Part shown: piece after piece, positions 5,282 to 6,030 of the stretch
Numbering within the stretch: the first letter of the stretch is position 1
Layout: the number at the start of each line of letters is the position of its first letter
Made by a program: the position numbers and the translations under genes
The notes under the pieces: model-generated
Told to the model about the DNA's origin: nothing
What the model saw: the letters and a program-made list of their open reading frames with translations, nothing else
The model's database searches: none
Source: Christensenella sp. UBA1260
GTDB lineage: Bacteria; Bacillota; Clostridia; Christensenellales; CAG-917
Reading direction: 5' to 3'
NCBI GenBank assembly: GCA_002308155.1
Contig: DBVQ01000054.1
Span: 3,020 to 9,049, forward strand
DNA length: 6,030 nucleotides

Positions 5282-6030
5282 AAGACATGAAATGCCAACT
5301 CAATTGGCAGAGATTAGAAGACATAATTTCAACGAAGTTGCTCTCGGCTACACAGCGGAACTTGCTCGTGAAGAAGCAGAGCGTTGTTTGCACTGCAAAA
5401 ATGCTCCTTGCATGAACGGATGTCCTGTCGGCGTGCGCATACCTGATTTTATTGCGCGTATTAAAGACGGCGATATGGAAGGTGCGGTGCGCATCTTGAA
5501 CACGGACAACAATCTGTCTGCAATATGCGGTCGCGTTTGTCCGCAGGAGAGCCAATGCGAAAAGTATTGCATACGCAAGGTAAATCTCGGCGGCTCGGTT
5601 GCAATCGGCAATCTTGAACGCTACGTTGCGGACTTTGCTCTTGAAAACGGACTTGAAAACCTCTGCGAAGAGGATGAAAAGACAAACAAATATGAGGGCA
5701 GAAGCGTTGCAGTGATAGGCTCAGGCCCTTCATCGCTTTCGTGCGCGAGCGATTTGGCACGCGCAGGCGTTAAAGTCGTGATGTACGAGGCTTTGCACAA
5801 GGCGGGCGGCGTGCTTGTCTATGGCATACCTGAGTTTAGACTTCCAAAATCTATCGTTGGCAAAGTCGTTGACAACGTCAAATCCCTTGGCGTGGATCTT
5901 CAAACGAACGTTGTCTGCGGCAAAACCGTGTTTATTGACGAGCTTTTGTTTGAACATGACGCGGTGTTTATCGGCACAGGCGCAGGGTTGCCGTCATTTT
6001 TGAGAGTTAAAGGCGAAAACCTGAACGGAG
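5268..6030 (+). CDS. nfnB: NfnB: large subunit of NADH-dependent ferredoxin:NADP+ oxidoreductase, 3'-truncated
   Basis: The NADPH-binding, bifurcating-flavin subunit, related to the small subunit of glutamate synthase (GltD). The frame is open from 5268 to the window end: 254 residues of an expected 460 or so. The N-terminal domain holds ligands for two 4Fe-4S clusters: C40, C43, C48 and C52, then C87, C91, C97 and C101. The first FAD-binding segment follows at 147-174 (VAVIGSGPSSL to MYEA), then the family signature GGVLVYGIPEFRLPK at 180-194 and the IGTGAG segment at 235-240. The first FAD motif reads GSGPSS where GSGPAG or GSGPSG is usual, so its third glycine is serine. Glutamate synthase small subunit is the common database name, but no large-subunit gene is next to it and NfnA precedes it, so NfnB is preferred. 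Confidence 0.94.
   Translation, partial: MVKTERHEMPTQLAEIRRHNFNEVALGYTAELAREEAERCLHCKNAPCMNGCPVGVRIPDFIARIKDGDMEGAVRILNTDNNLSAICGRVCPQESQCEKYCIRKVNLGGSVAIGNLERYVADFALENGLENLCEEDEKTNKYEGRSVAVIGSGPSSLSCASDLARAGVKVVMYEALHKAGGVLVYGIPEFRLPKSIVGKVVDNVKSLGVDLQTNVVCGKTVFIDELLFEHDAVFIGTGAGLPSFLRVKGENLNG

Noticed and set aside
5461..5760. Several - strand open frames of up to 117 codons between 4900 and 5957
   Set aside because: All overlap the conserved nfnA and nfnB reading frames and show no family motif of their own.
5268..6030. Annotation as glutamate synthase small subunit (gltD)
   Set aside because: The upstream overlapping nfnA and the absence of an adjacent large-subunit gene favour NfnB. 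The family resemblance is real but the context points to Nfn.

Overview
The window looks like chromosomal DNA of an anaerobic Bacillota, most likely a Clostridia-type gut or sediment bacterium. This is inferred from a two-gene NfnA/NfnB electron-bifurcating transhydrogenase, an EF2568-type cysteine desulfurase beside a DUF3343 (Se/S carrier-like) gene, an AprX-like subtilisin, strong GGAGG-type ribosome binding sites and U-tailed intrinsic terminators. No mobile element, tRNA, rRNA or CRISPR array is visible.

Layout from left to right: (1) the 3' part of a thioredoxin gene (+), whose stop overlaps the stop of a convergent gene by 3 bases. (2) That convergent gene, an unrecognised 155-aa protein (-). 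The thioredoxin operon's apparent terminator lies inside its 3' coding end. (3) A 59-bp divergent spacer, then a two-gene + unit: a 90-aa helical protein followed almost without gap by an AprX-like S8 serine protease. (4) A cysteine desulfurase-like gene (-), end to end with the protease gene. (5) A 131-bp divergent spacer, then the 82-aa DUF3343 gene (+), closed by a clear intrinsic terminator. (6) nth, endonuclease III (+), which has no ribosome binding site but a near-consensus extended -10 promoter only a few bases upstream, suggesting a leaderless message. (7) nfnA and nfnB (+), overlapping by 14 bases, with nfnB running off the right edge.

The genes form small separate units rather than one pathway. 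The desulfurase and DUF3343 pair suggests sulfur or selenium trafficking. Thioredoxin and NfnAB both belong to redox housekeeping, and Nth repairs oxidised bases. The small protein and the protease are probably made together. I see no clear new defence or mobile system. The least explained parts are the 155-aa and 90-aa proteins, the terminator embedded in a coding region, and the possibly leaderless nth message.
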